Origin: Megamerina dolium
Lineage: Eukaryota; Arthropoda; Insecta; Diptera; Megamerinidae
Assembly: GCA_963854835.1 (NCBI GenBank)
Contig: OY978530.1
Coordinates: forward strand, 9,054,372-9,118,371
Direction: 5' to 3'
DNA length: 64,000 nt
Below the pieces are notes generated by a model. It made no database searches. It saw only the letters and a list, made by a program, of their open reading frames with translations, and was not told the origin of the DNA. A program made the position numbers and the translations under genes. Below are positions 1 through 10,708 of this stretch, piece by piece; position 1 is the first letter of the stretch, and every line of letters starts with the position of its first letter.

Positions 1-30
1 TTCTGCGAAAGTATTGAGCACGCCACTGAG

Positions 31-200
31 GTGTCAAAACTCTACAAAGTGTTAGCCAAAGGCAGTAGTATATCATCCACCAACCTTAAAAAAGGAGATG
101 GTTCCTTCACGGAAAACGAAGAAGAAAGAGTAAAACTACTTCTTGACACACACTTCCCAGGATCTTCCACACTCGTGGCAGCAGGGACAGACGATGCTGA
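31..200 (+). pseudogene. LINE ORF2 linker remnant upstream of deleted RT
   Basis: The reading frame starting near 31 gives about 55 residues typical of the segment before the RT domain in LOA/R1-group LINEs: a Lys-Leu-Tyr start, a K-K-x-DGSFTENEEE motif and an HFPGS motif, which normally precedes the first RT block. Nothing of the RT palm follows. The frame breaks near 190-240, where RNase H coding continues in the next frame, so this is the left side of an internal deletion. Confidence 0.65.
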
Positions 201-204
201 AAAC

Positions 205-994
205 TTGGGAATACCAAGGACCAGGGAAAAGATACTCTGAACCATTAGGTAAGAACACCTCTATCTTTCAAGCGGAAGTCTACGCGATAGATAGATGTGC
301 GCACTTTAATCTCGAACGGAATTACCGGAATCGCAGAATAGCAATACTGAGTGACAGCCAGGCGGCTATCAAAGCACTCAAATCCCACCAGGTTACATCA
401 TATCTGGTGATGGAGTGCATTGAAAAACTGAACATCCTGGGCCAACTCAATCAGGTATGGATTCTATGGGTTCCGGGGCACGTAGGGATCGATGGAAATG
501 AAATGGCAGATAAGCTTGCCAGGAAGGGAGCATCAACCCCATTTGTAGGGCCTGAACCATTCTGTGGATTAGGATCGGGTAACATCTCCCGTATCATCTG
601 GGAAGAAGAGAATAGACAAAGAAGCTATAACTGGGAAAACTTACCGGGGCTAACACACTCCAAACTAGCGCTAGGGACATACAACCTGAAACGCTACGAG
701 GAATGTATGAGTCTAACGAAGAACAACATGCGAATCATTACGGGATTATTAACAGGGCACTGTAGGCTGAATTATCACCTAACAAAACTGGGAATTTTCT
801 CTGATGCTCTCTGTAGGTTCTGCAGGGAAGAGGACGAGACCGCACAACACGTGATAGGAACTTGTCCTGCACTGATGCACAAGAGAAGGAAATACCTGGG
901 AGATTTCATCATACCCGAGGATGAAATTAGACTCTGTGAATTGGGACCAATACTAAAATTCATCGAGGGAACTGGGCTGAGAGACACACTCTAG
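205..994 (+). pseudogene. LINE RNase H domain and CCHC tail
   Basis: The open frame (from 143) encodes an RNase H domain that in intact LINEs removes RNA from the RNA-DNA hybrid during target-primed reverse transcription. The glutamate (FQAEVYAID), the second aspartate (LSDSQAAIKAL) and the late aspartate (GNEMADKLAR) are visible, with WVPGHVGIDGNE before the last. The first aspartate, normally in a TDGSK motif, is lost in the deletion. A CX2CX8HX4C zinc-finger-like motif (CRFC...H...C) follows near 820-870, as is usual for the C-terminal tail of these ORF2 proteins. The natural stop TAG at 992-994 is kept. Not functional as a retrotransposase without RT. Confidence 0.85.
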
Positions 995-1321
995 CTCTGC
1001 GAAGGGGGCACAATAGATCTTATAGGTCGCGGTGCAACATCCCCACAACTATAATAATAATAATAATATAGCAATATTCAGTATGAACTCGGCTTTGTTG
1101 GTAAAAAGAACGGCATTTTTATGGGTTTTTGGTTTTTTATGGTCTGTTTTCCTTATGAGTGACCAGATATAATCTCCCATCAAGGCAGTATCTCAAAAGC
1201 GATGATGCCTAAATTTGCGGGAAAAAGATCTAAATGTGATTCCACGAAATACATTGCTGCATAATTCCATTTTAAATCTTGAAGGCTCTTGTTACTATCC
1301 AAACAATTTGTAACTGCAAGC

Positions 1322-2064
1322 TTAAGGGGAGGTTCTCCTCTTTTTAGCCGAAAATGAAGCGAAATTTGATTGTTTACTGTCGGATAATGAAAAGACATAC
1401 GAACGAACGGTTTTGATGGTTTATTAAGACAACTTTTAAAAATACAAAAAAAAAATTTTGATGAAAAAATCTAATATTGCGGCCCCAAAATGGCGGATCG
1501 TGTCATCCTTTGAAAGCGAGGAGTCGTTCGATAACGTCAAGATTGCAGCCACTTGTAGTAAACTGAAATCAAAAACTTGTATTTTATATTCAAGTTAATA
1601 AAATTTCCTATGACTTATACCTATTTATAAAGAGTTTTCAAGAAAAATTATCCAATTTATGCATAGTTAAAGAAAAATTTCGATTTTACCCTCTTCTCTT
1701 AAAGTTTTTTTTTTGTTTAACGACAATTATTGAACAATTGTTTATGTTTATTTTAGGTATAAGTCATACGAAAAACCATACTCCTTCAGGAAAATTTTAG
1801 ATGAAGTAAATCTGAGCAGTAGATCATGAGCTATGCTTGACGCTAGGATAAAAAAAAATGCTTTTGAGATAAACGCGTTTAAAGTTAAAATGCTACATTG
1901 TACTCACATCAGCATCTTAGTCGGCTATTCCTGGCTTTAGTGAGATAAATATGTTGTGGATCGAAAAATACGATTGCACAAATATTCTAAGCATTTATAC
2001 CTTTCATTTCATCAAGAAAAAAAAAGTCGATTTTTGAAAAAAAAAGAGGAGAACCTCCCCTTAA
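1322..2064. mobile_element. TTAA-flanked MITE, about 735 bp
   Basis: Perfect 20-bp terminal inverted repeats, GGGGAGGTTCTCCTCTTTTT at 1326-1345 and its exact reverse complement at 2041-2060, are flanked on both sides by TTAA (1322-1325 and 2061-2064). TTAA duplication is typical of piggyBac and some Sola-type transposons. The element has no coding frame of note, so it is a non-autonomous derivative. An internal 15-bp inverted repeat (TATGACTTATACCTA at 1609-1623, complement at 1754-1768) lies inside. The family assignment is inference from the target site only. Confidence 0.8.
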
Positions 2065-2065
2065 G

Positions 2066-2560
2066 CGAATTTCAAGCCTATACAAACGTAATCTAAAGAT
2101 CGCCTTAAAAATCCCATAAAACGTTCACCGATGAGTATATGACTTCACTGTCCGTATGTTTACAACAACATTGCTCCCCCAAAAATTGGATTCATCGGAT
2201 TGTTTAAAGGCATGCCTCCCATACAAACCTAACCTCAAAAACGCCTTCAAAATGTCGTAAAAAGGGCTGAAGGATAATAATTGTTAATTTTTTAAATATT
2301 TAGAACACACATGCATGCTGTGCTTGCAAATTTTACCATGTTCTCATATAGGTCGCGCTAAACAAGAGTTCATATAAAATCTAAAAAAAGTCACCCCATT
2401 GTTTCGAAAAGTTCGTATTTTGTAAAAATGTATGTTGCGTTCATTAGTACTGTCCAAAAAATAATTTATCCATGGAGACGAGCATGAAAAACCCTTTAAA
2501 TTACATTTTATACATTTATTTCAAATCGTAAGAAATTATAAAATATAAAATAATTAAAGT
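2066..2560. other. AT-rich spacer, no gene seen
   Basis: No coding frame or terminal repeat is visible. Two loosely similar stretches (about 2075-2115 and 2218-2265), both with ATACAAAC...AAAACGCCTT-like wording, suggest an old local duplication or two copies of a degraded repeat. Confidence 0.4.
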
Positions 2561-2569
2561 ATAAAAAAA

Positions 2570-2925
2570 ATAAATAAATATGTGGCACTTAAAGACCCAA
2601 AGCGCTCATTGGCCGAGCTTCTCTTCCACTACTGTTGTGCGTCTTAAATTTGGACAGTATTAGAAGGGACCTACTTATTTTAACCGGTTCTGAACGGCAG
2701 AACACTTGTGACATAACTTTTTCTGAGCTTTGTCACAGAGTTCTTTAAGAAGCTTTTTCATGGCAATTTGTTAGTGTCGGAAGAATTGCCAATTGCTTGC
2801 CGACAGGTGGGTACCATTCGAAAGAAAAATCTTATCGATATTAAATTTGTTATGCATCAGCCGGGGATTAAACCACAACCTACAGATCAGAAGGCGAACA
2901 CACTAACTGAGCTACGGCAGAATTA
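2570..2925 (-). mobile_element. tRNA-derived SINE, complete copy
   Basis: Read on the reverse strand, the unit starts near 2925 with a tRNA-like head: an A-box-like TAGCTCAGTTAGTG and, about 45 bases on, a B-box-like GGTTTAATCC. The cloverleaf is degraded and lacks a clear anticodon loop, so it is not a tRNA gene. A unique body follows to about 2590 and ends in an AT-rich tail. The body from about 2822 down to 2588 is repeated at 42732-42966 in the opposite orientation, and the head recurs at 24779-24835, which establishes a dispersed family. SINEs of this kind are transcribed by RNA polymerase III and moved by LINE enzymes. Confidence 0.75.
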
Positions 2926-3121
2926 AAGTATAAAAAATTATATATCCACTGGATGTAAAACGATCTAAATCGCACTAGTAAAAGCTGAGATATTGCGATT
3001 TAAGTAACTTAGAAATTAACAAAATTTTGTCACTTTTCAACATTTTGACCTAACGATATTCCATACAAAAATTTTTCAGAGAGAAATCCCGAAACACTGA
3101 AATAAACATAAAGAAATCCTG

Positions 3122-3127
3122 ATATAT

Positions 3128-3205
<78 letters not shown>
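3122..3205. repeat. (TA)n microsatellite
   Basis: An almost pure TA dinucleotide run with a few CATA interruptions at its left end. Confidence 0.95.
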
Positions 3206-3208
<3 letters not shown>

Positions 3209-5080
3209 TATATGGTATACCTAAAAATATATTATCAATGCTTATTTATATGAACTGTAATTTTTTCTGTTCTCAACAACACCAAAAGTAATTTCTATTC
3301 ATTTACTGTGTCATCCAATCTGTTAGCCGAAGGGCAGATTGGACCGTAACCGTTTGTTATCATTAAACCTCTCTGATAGGTTTCTTCTGTCTGTTCAGAA
3401 ATATAAATATATGTACTAATTGTACTAATTATGTACCGTATGCTTTATCAGTTGTAACTAACTAGTGTTGTTGTGACTGTCAGTGCAATTAATGATTAGA
3501 AGGCGCAAGTGCATGAATTATTTTGAGAACAAGTTCAATCGTATTCTACGTATTTGCTTTAATTTAATATAGGAAGATGTACATTGTATAATAGAAGGGA
3601 GTGATTTTGTGAGCATTTTTTTGTTAATGGAATGGAATAGCAATAGAAAGTTGCCCATATACAGCATGACAAATGAAAAATTATTTTTGACTTGTAACGG
3701 AAAATCACAAAGATGAACTTGCACTTAGTGATATATTTAAAAATATTTAGTGCCCAAATAAAAGCAATTATTTAATATTTATTTTCACAAATGGAAAATA
3801 GTATCCATAAGGCGAAGAATTCCAATAATAAACAAAAAGATCAGAAATAAATATTTTCCTTGAAGTGCTAAAGAATCAAAGAAAATCTAATTTCCTTGAG
3901 CAAGTTAAGTAAAGAGAGAAAAGTAAAAAATAATCATTTATTATAGTGAATCAAAACAATTTCCACTAAAATGCATTACATAAAAACAATATAAGCAATT
4001 AGGTACATCGATTCCAAAGACTATTTCAATAATTTAATTTGCAGATATTTGCAGGTGTTGAACCATGTCTTCATTTTTGTAGGCACGTACCATATTAAAA
4101 ATGGGATCTTATTTAAAGTATGGCACAAGAACGGACGACAATAGCAAAGGAACCCTCCCTTTTTAACCATTTACTAGAAAATATGTGCATTAATAGCTAC
4201 AAAGAGCTTTTCAATAAAAATTCTAAGAATATTGCCAAAAATATCAATACAATATGGTTAAAAGTACAAAAAAATGTTTGAAAAATATGTTTTAACACAA
4301 AAATTTAAGACTAGTTAAGAGGCAAAACAACTATAAAAGGCATAAAAACGCCATCCAAAGGATCTTCGGGGAATCTGAAGGAGCGTTTCGAAATTTTGGC
4401 AGCAAAAGAAAATTAATAGTTTTAGTAGCTAGCATTTCCGCGCGAAAAAGTGGAAATTCCTACTTGGCCAAAACACTGCGCCTCAAGTCCGAGCCAAGCC
4501 ACGGAAATAAAAGAGGCAATATTTTCTAAAGGAAAAAGTTAATAATAATGTAACTATTGTAATATATTAATAAGCAAATAATGTAGTTCAAATACTACAA
4601 ATTCCTCTCTTTTTGCAACATCTATTATTCCGTTGCGTCTAATATCAACTAGAGAATTGTTTTATACTTTTTTTTGTAATACTTTTTTTGTTAACGCTTA
4701 TATTGTAATTCAATAAATTTAGGGTATAAAAAAATGTATACATAAATTTAATAAAATAATGACCGTGGGTGCGGTCAATTTTTGAAGATGTCAATATTTC
4801 AACCATATTTACCTCAAACCTTCCATAAGTATTGAGTTTTTTTATGGTTTTGAGGATTTGGCCAAAAAAGTTGTAGCTCTACTCATATTGCGCCCGTCTA
4901 ATTTAATTTGAGAAAATAGGTGGTGTTTAATACTGCTATTATACTGTTTCATACATCTTCATACATATAAATTCAATCATATTTGTAGAATAGAATTTTT
5001 TGCAATGTTTAGAATATTCTTGTCAATATAGCATTGAATTAAACTATATAATTCATAAACGTATAAAGTTCGTTCAACCT
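3206..5080. other. AT-rich DNA, no gene recognised
   Basis: Only short chance frames are present, such as one of 68 codons at 3518-3724 on the reverse strand that resembles no family I know. No long terminal repeats, tRNA boxes or transposon termini were seen. Confidence 0.5.
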
Positions 5081-5089
5081 GTAGAGTTT

Positions 5090-5300
5090 GCAGCAAAGAT
5101 CAGTCTTAACCCTCGTGTAACATTCAGCTGTACTAATTTTGCCTTTGAACATAAATTTTTCATACTATTTATTCATTTGTGGCGCTGAAATTTCATCATA
5201 TCATCAAGTACATATTTTTGAATGAAAGGATTAAATTTGTTTTCTTGGTGTGTGTCTTGTACATCGGTGAATGTGGTAAACATATATCCATACCCCTTGA
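5090..5300 (+). repeat. Unclassified dispersed repeat, copy 1
   Basis: This stretch aligns loosely by eye (roughly two thirds identical) with 43190-43378. Shared landmarks, in order, are ACCCTCGTG, TGAACA, a TTTTT-ATA-ATT block, GAAA-TTCAT, TATTTTTGAAT and GTGT-GTAC. A possible continuation (TTGAAGTAGAGAT) at about 5298 recurs near 45139, beyond a Tc1 insertion in the other copy. There is no coding signal and the class is unknown. Confidence 0.45.
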
Positions 5301-5330
5301 AGTAGAGATCTATCGATCTCTTTTCTACTC

Positions 5331-5450
<120 letters not shown>

Positions 5451-5924
5451 TACATTTTAGATTGCAGTTATGTATTGCGTTGTATTTGTGATGCTTTCAT
5501 CATTAAGATCATTTTATTCATGATTTTAGTCTTTGACACGAAAGATCGAATGCTTGGAACGTATACCTGCAAGCGTAGAACTCTACGCTTGTCATACACA
5601 TTCTTTTTCAATACTTTTGACGTGGACACCCTAGCTGCACACACTATCCTACTTTTTATGCACCACCACGCGCACCATGCTTGCGGGATATAGAATTGTC
5701 CTGCATGTGCATAGCATCGTAAACAATACATGTAGACATTTTTTATTTAAATATTTTATGCTTTTGCTTTTTGATCATTCTGCACTTCATTGAATTTATT
5801 TCTTTTTTTTTACCCTTTTTTTATTTTTTACTTTTCCAACTACACTAGTAACACTATTAACTATAACATCGTACACTTGAACAGTAATTTAAAATACACA
5901 GGGGTACAGCTGTACCAACGGTGT
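5451..5924. other. Spacer without recognised gene; short perfect palindrome
   Basis: Overlapping chance frames occur on both strands near 5468-5731, with no recognisable domain. A perfect 14-bp palindrome, GGTACAGCTGTACC, lies at 5903-5916, just beyond the stop of the reverse-strand open frame described next. Confidence 0.4.
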
Positions 5925-6176
5925 CTAAAGAAGTTTTATAAAAAAGGATGTTGCTAGAGGTTTCACCAATTCCTTATCAACCTGGATAACCTTGTTTGTT
6001 TGATGTCGTTTGTGGTGTGCCACCAGTGTTTGACGATAATTTTCTTGATTTAACATTCTCGTATTCAACCCATTCATTATAGCCCGGTTTGATTCGCTCA
6101 GAATATGTTGGTTTCGTTGTGTTTCAACAGCGCTTCTTTGATGGTAATTCGGTAAATCAAATTTCTTTTCATTAAT
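5925..6176 (-). other. Unrecognised 83-codon open frame, possible exon or remnant
   Basis: Reverse-strand codons from 6176 to the TAG at 5925-5927 are open for 83 residues; a TAA at 6177-6179 closes the frame upstream. The first in-frame methionine is internal, leaving about 50 residues. The composition is protein-like: polar and helical, rich in Asn, Gln, Arg and His, with motifs such as NGLNTRMLNQENYRQ and VAHHKRHQ. I recognise no family. It may be an exon, a remnant of a transposon Gag-like protein, or chance. A TTTAAAAAATCTCAG sequence just upstream resembles a weak splice acceptor. Confidence 0.3.
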
Positions 6177-6650
6177 TTATGTGGCACCTAAGCACTGAGA
6201 TTTTTTAAAGTATCCAGCCATTTTTTTAGGGATTCCAAATTGGCATATTTGTAACATTTAGTGTCTCTTGTATATCCTGACAGTTTGCGTGTGGATCTAG
6301 TTCAACTAGTTGCAAAATTTCATGAATTTTGGCAGTGACTGGCTGCCAGAGCAAATTACCGATAACTTATTTTTACCTTGTATACGTTCTACAATATTAA
6401 TACGTAAAGCTTTACAACACCTTGTATAATTTTTGTGATATTGTGAATATAATATACATTTAGTAATCCTACGTTCATGCTACTCTAAATGCTACTAATG
6501 TGCATTAAAAATTTGTTTTTTTTTTAATAAAGAGAAGACGTCTTAACTCTAATCTTGAAATAACTAGATGAACAGGCATCGTTCCATCAGCTACTGGTTA
6601 ATCGCATTGGAAAACTCGAGGTAGCTGTAAATGCGTGATAAACGATAAAA
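6177..6650. other. AT-rich spacer, no gene seen
   Basis: No coding or repeat structure was recognised before the Jockey-type endonuclease remnant begins near 6655. Confidence 0.4.
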
Positions 6651-6654
6651 ATTT

Positions 6655-7170
6655 TTAAATCAGGGCTTGGAATGCAAACGAAATCCTCAAGCAAAAATAC
6701 GAACTAGAGGTGCTACTACACATGGAGAAAATTGATATTTGTTTGATATCTGAGACGCATTTTGCTAGTCAAATGTATACCACTTTTCGAGGCTACAATA
6801 TGTACTGCTCAAACCATCTTCTACAGAATGCTAGAGGCGGTAACTTCAAATTAGAAGATTAAAGACGGCTTTTCAAAAGAGGAAGATTCATAATCGAAGT
6901 AGAATTTAATGGTAAACACGTAAACTGGGGCTCTTGGGTAACAACGACTAAAGGACGCGAGTTATGGAAAGCGGTAACCCGATTTGGTTGTATAGTGATT
7001 CCAACTAGAAACCCAATGCATTAGCCTTCTGATACCAACAAAATTCCTGATTTAATAGACTTCTTTGTGGTCAACCAAATACCTAATTATATGATCTCAG
7101 TCAAAGATGGCATAGACTTGAATTCAGATCATTCGCCTATTTTCATGTACATTAATGGCAAATTAAAGTT
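6655..7170 (+). pseudogene. Jockey-type LINE endonuclease remnant
   Basis: The translation gives the start of an apurinic-like endonuclease that nicks target DNA for LINE insertion: WNANEILKQKYELEVLL, then IDICLISETHF with the catalytic glutamate, then a NARGG block. After an internal deletion the frame resumes at a NWGS...TTKGREL block and ends with IPDLIDFFV and the catalytic SDHSPIF motif. Frameshifts and one TAG near 7022 break it. There is no RT; the next element begins at 7176. It resembles the endonuclease of the Jockey elements at 28-32 kb and 49-53 kb but is clearly more diverged. Confidence 0.75.
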
Positions 7171-7180
7171 TTATGAGCGA

Positions 7181-7201
7181 AGGTTAGGTTAGGTTAGGTT
7201 A
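7181..7201 (-). repeat. TAACC (TTAGG-like) 3' tail repeats of LOA LINE
   Basis: Four AGGTT units on the forward strand form the 3' terminus of the reverse-strand LOA LINE. They match the insect telomere unit TTAGG in sequence. Short tandem 3' tails are common in LINEs; whether telomeric resemblance matters here is unknown. Confidence 0.7.
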
Positions 7202-7275
7202 TGCGGCCGCCCAACAAAGGGGGGCGCACTTAGGCCAAATAATTGGCCCATTGTGTCACCATGCATCGTTGATGC

Positions 7276-8140
7276 TTACCATCCTATCTCCTCTGTTAAG
7301 CGGAACCATTGGGATTTCCTAATGAATAGAGCAATGTCCCTGACATCCATGGGTGCAAACTCAGTGGTATCTGTAAAAAAGGCACTCCCTAGTAGAGTGT
7401 GCCTTCTGCGTGCCAAGGCGGGGCATCTACAGAGGAAGTTGTGAACACTTTCCTCCTCTTCCTCGTCCTGGCAGCTGCGACAGAAATCGTTGGCCGGTAA
7501 GCCGAGCCTTGCAGCATGCCTACCCACAAGCCGGTGGCCCGTGAGTACGGCGACTACATTACTTATGGTTTTCCTGCCCATTGACAACAGTGAACGGGTT
7601 CGTCTATTGTCAAGAGTTGGCCAGATTTTCCTAGTTGTAGCACAAGAGCTCTCATCCCGCCATCTTCTGTTGGCTATGGTGAGATAATGTTGTGTGATAA
7701 GAAACTTGCATGTTGCAAGCGGAATTCCGGCTTGATGAGATGGATAGATCTCCGGCAACTTAGTGCCCGATCTCGCCAATTTATCTGCCTCACAGTTCCC
7801 TGGAATGTCCCTATGCCCCGGTACCCATACAATGTGAACATTGTAGTGCTCCGCTAGCTCGTTAAGAGCTATGCGGCATTTAAGGGAAAGTGCCGATTTG
7901 GCGAACACTTCTGCGAGAGATTTAATGGCAGCTTGACTGTCTGTGTAGATAAAAACATCTTTGAAGGATATTATATTACAGCTAAGCCACGTTGCTAAGT
8001 CGGATAATCGGAACTTGAGCTTAACGCGTAAGGAATCAGAAAAGACGCCACCTCCTACCCTACCCTCCAATTTGGAGCCATCTGTGTACAATTGTACCGA
8101 TTGAACTCCAGTTTCGTTGACAATACCCTTATTTCATTTT
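7276..8140 (-). pseudogene. LOA LINE RNase H domain and CCHC tail
   Basis: The frame contains the first RNase H aspartate (MYTDGSKLEG), the second (YTDSQAAIKSL) and the last (GNCEADKLARSG), with WVPGHRDIPGN between. The glutamate-bearing FQAE block expected between the first two aspartates is missing (FRLSDLATWLSCN instead), which suggests a small in-frame deletion that would abolish catalysis. A CX2C...H...C zinc-finger-like motif (CRSC...VHNFLC) lies near the C-terminus. The frame ends with TAG (TGG then stop) close to 7276. The upstream edge, about 8140, is the junction where RT has been removed. Confidence 0.85.
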
Positions 8141-8144
8141 TATT

Positions 8145-9255
8145 CTAAAGAAGCTGGGTGTAACTGGATTTGTTGCGAGAATCTTTCGTAGGCGGCTTGC
8201 CTCTGAAACTTCTTCTATGTTGCTGCAAAAGTCATTCCATGATGATCTTTTTGCTCTCCTAATCGCCTTTTTAAACACTCGTAGGCTCTCCTTATAGGGT
8301 TGCCATTGATGAGTGATTTTGACTCGGTTGAATTGCTGTCGACACTCCTTCCTTAGAGTGATGATCTCTACAGACCACCACGGAGGTCTCTTCTTTTTTG
8401 GAGTCCTTCTGATTGGACAGGACGCTACAGTAGCTTTCCTGCAAGCTTCTGTAACTTGATCAACAGCGGCCTCAAGCTGCTCCTCATTTTGCAGGCTTGA
8501 GGGCGCCTGAGTGAGGGATTTATTCAGGGTGGCCCTATACTTGTCTCAATTTTTGCGTTTCCTATTTAGAAATGGTGTCTACTTTTGTGGCCTTATATCA
8601 AGGCGGAAGCTAATATACCTATGATCCGAGAAAGAGTGTTCTTTGTTAACCCTCCATTCCCTAACTAGACAGTCCGAAGAGTCATTCGTAAGGGTTATAT
8701 CTAAAACCTCCTCCCTGTTGCAGGTAATAAAGGTCAGTTCTCTACCCATATTTGCGAGAGTCAAGTTAGAACTAATAATATATTCAAAAAGTGACTCACC
8801 TCGTTCGACTCATCTGAGCTGCCCCAGATATAATGGTGTGCGTTGGCATCGGCTCCTATCACCAGATTAGCCTCGCATTTCTGCGCCTCCCGAACTGCCT
8901 TCCTTATTATAGGGTGAGGTGGGGGCTCAGTGTGATCGTGAGCCATGTACGCAGACATCAGCCAATATATATGGGATTGATAATCTAGCGCAATGGTCAC
9001 AGTATCCTTGTCGCTGTAATCAGAGAGTAGGAATGGTTTGTAGCATTTCTTCACTAAAATACATGATCGAGGCTTACCTGCGTTTTGAGCATAGTAGAGT
9101 CCATAATTTGCGGAGCTTAGTCCGCGCACCTTATCATCCAGGACCCACGGTTCCTGAATTAGAAAGATATCCTCCGCTTTATCACTTAGCCGGAGGACGA
9201 GAGCAGCGGAAGTTGCTTTAGAGTGGTGCAAATTAATCTGGACCACCCTAAGCAT
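8145..9255 (-). pseudogene. LOA LINE endonuclease and linker
   Basis: From the ATG at 9253-9255 the protein starts MLRVVQINLHHSKAT, with the IQEPWV motif holding the catalytic glutamate, then GADANAHHYIWGS, the usual aspartate/asparagine site. A frameshift near 8762 moves coding to the next frame, which carries SFSDHRYISF with the catalytic SDH. The linker that follows has PPWWSVEIITLRKECR and a long basic helix ending near 8150 with RLRKILATNP. The RT that should follow is gone. Domain order and residues are seen; nicking activity is inferred from the family and would be lost here. Confidence 0.8.
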
Positions 9256-10690
9256 CTTCCTTTGCAGAGTTTAATATAGACGCCTCGGTCACCGTTGTAT
9301 CGGTGTCCTCGACGTCACAGCTTAATAGTTCGTCCTCATCCGCTGTGCTAACTTCCACATCTCGGAAGAGGTCGCCAACCATCTCAGACGTTGACAGCGT
9401 ATCGCTGCCCCCGTCACACGACATTTCCTCAACCGGAACCGAACTTACCTTCGTATACCCTGGTTTTGGATCTACTTTTCCTGCGTCTTTTTTTATAGAC
9501 TTTCAGGGTGATTTGGGAGAAGCCATAGCTTATCACCCCCTTCTGTTTAGCGAGAGGTGCCAAGGATTGCTCATTTAAGATCACAACGACCTGTCTTGAG
9601 TTCTCCTTGGCCTCTCCCACCTTCACAACCCTCCAATCATCTGTGGGAAAGGATGGATTTGCTAGCCGCATATGATCCAAGATTTCCTTAGGATCTGACG
9701 GCTCTGCTGGAATCCAGGCGCGTGACCTGGGTCTATTGGAGATTTAGTTCCTAGGAACGGCCTCAAGCTGAGCGTTGGACCAAATCACCCCAACATTCGC
9801 GATGGCATCTCTGAAGAGATCTGCCGATCGCTGGTCCGCGCAGGACATCAGTTTGATGCGTCCTTGATGCCATCCGGTATCTCTGCAGCAAACGACCGGG
9901 CCAGGGTTCCTCTCCAGGATATCCCTGTATATCTTAAGGAGACTAATCTCCACTAGGCGCCATTGCCCGAATGGCAGTGCTCCATCTTCAAGGTTCCTAT
10001 CAATGACGGCAAGGATAAGGTGGTCCTTTGCGACGTCACTGAAGGAACGCGCTTGGATGTTGAATGTGGCCGAAGCCGAAGTTTTCGCCTTTTTTGGCTT
10101 AGACAGCTGCTCTTCTTGGAGCGTTGCCTTTTGGACGCAAGTCCAGAAGAACGTGCATTTTCGCGTTCAGCGATTATGCATTTTGCCCACTCCAGAGATT
10201 ATTTTTCTCGCTCTGAGAGTTCTGTTACCGGGACGCCACCACGCTTTTCAGTAATTCTGAAAGCGGCTCTTCTTTCCCGATATGTCCGGACAGACCCGCT
10301 AATTGGTTTAGCGGGAACTGTCACATTAGAGGCTGAAGTAGCTAAAGTTGATGGAGCTAAGTCCAAAGGGGATGTGGCTGCTGAAACAGGAGTCGCAGCC
10401 TTTGATAGTGTTTTAGTAGCAGCGGGTCTTGATATGGTGGTCACAGACCCTTTGCTAACTTGCACTGATTTCGTCGATTCCAGTGGTTTGGTGGCCAGAA
10501 CTGGTGTGCTCCTGCGTGCAGGTGCTTCAGGGACAGCGGAGGAGCCTGACTTTAGTATCTTATGCTCCACGCTTCCCGAAGAAGTTACAATTTTGGGACG
10601 AGTGTCCGATTTGGACGTGGGCCTGCCCTCCAGGGGAGGCCTTTTGGGGTTTTCGGAATTGTCCGAGGCAATTTTTGTTTGTTTTTCCAT
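9256..10690 (-). pseudogene. LOA LINE ORF1 (DUF4780-like RNA-binding protein)
   Basis: From ATG at 10688-10690 (MEKQTKIASDNSENPKR) a Ser/Thr/Ala/Pro-rich low-complexity region runs for about 150 residues. Several frameshifts follow. The conserved C-terminal part resumes in pieces: a segment with PFGQWRLVEISLLKIYR and DTGWHQGRIKLM (about 9970-9745), then ILDHMRLANPSFPTDDWRVV and RQVVVILNEQSLAPL (about 9680-9560). This pattern recalls the DUF4780-type ORF1 domain of LOA-like LINEs, thought to bind the element RNA. A related ORF1 fragment lies at 24929-25360 on the other strand. Assignment to DUF4780 is from memory of the motif pattern. Confidence 0.65.
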
Positions 10691-10708
10691 ATTTTCATAT
10701 ACGACCGC

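Larger units (their letters stand above)
1..1069 (+). mobile_element. LOA/I-group LINE, 3' part with RT deleted
   Basis: This is the downstream end of a non-LTR retrotransposon running off the left edge. A stretch of the linker between endonuclease and reverse transcriptase (about 1-190) is joined almost directly to the RNase H domain (about 205 on), so the whole RT domain is missing. A short untranslated region follows the stop at 992-994. The element ends in a run of TAA units at 1051-1068, a tail type known for I-group and related LINEs. The clade (LOA, I or R1 group) is inferred from the RNase H domain and the CCHC tail; no search was possible. Confidence 0.8.
7176..10700 (-). mobile_element. 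LOA-type LINE, RT deleted
   Basis: On the reverse strand this reads ORF1 (about 10690-9260), endonuclease (9255-8580), post-endonuclease linker (to about 8150), then directly RNase H (8140-7276), a short 3' UTR with a GGCCTAAGTG-type sequence, and a tail of repeated TAACC. The RT domain is absent, as in the element at 1-1069. The order ORF1-EN-RT-RNase H is the usual LOA plan. The element abuts the Jockey endonuclease scrap on its 3' side. Confidence 0.8.

Noticed and set aside
2855..2925. A tRNA gene on the reverse strand
   Set aside because: A- and B-box-like sequences exist, but the anticodon arm does not fold into a normal 5-bp stem with a 7-base loop, and the sequence continues into a body repeated elsewhere. 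It is the head of a SINE.
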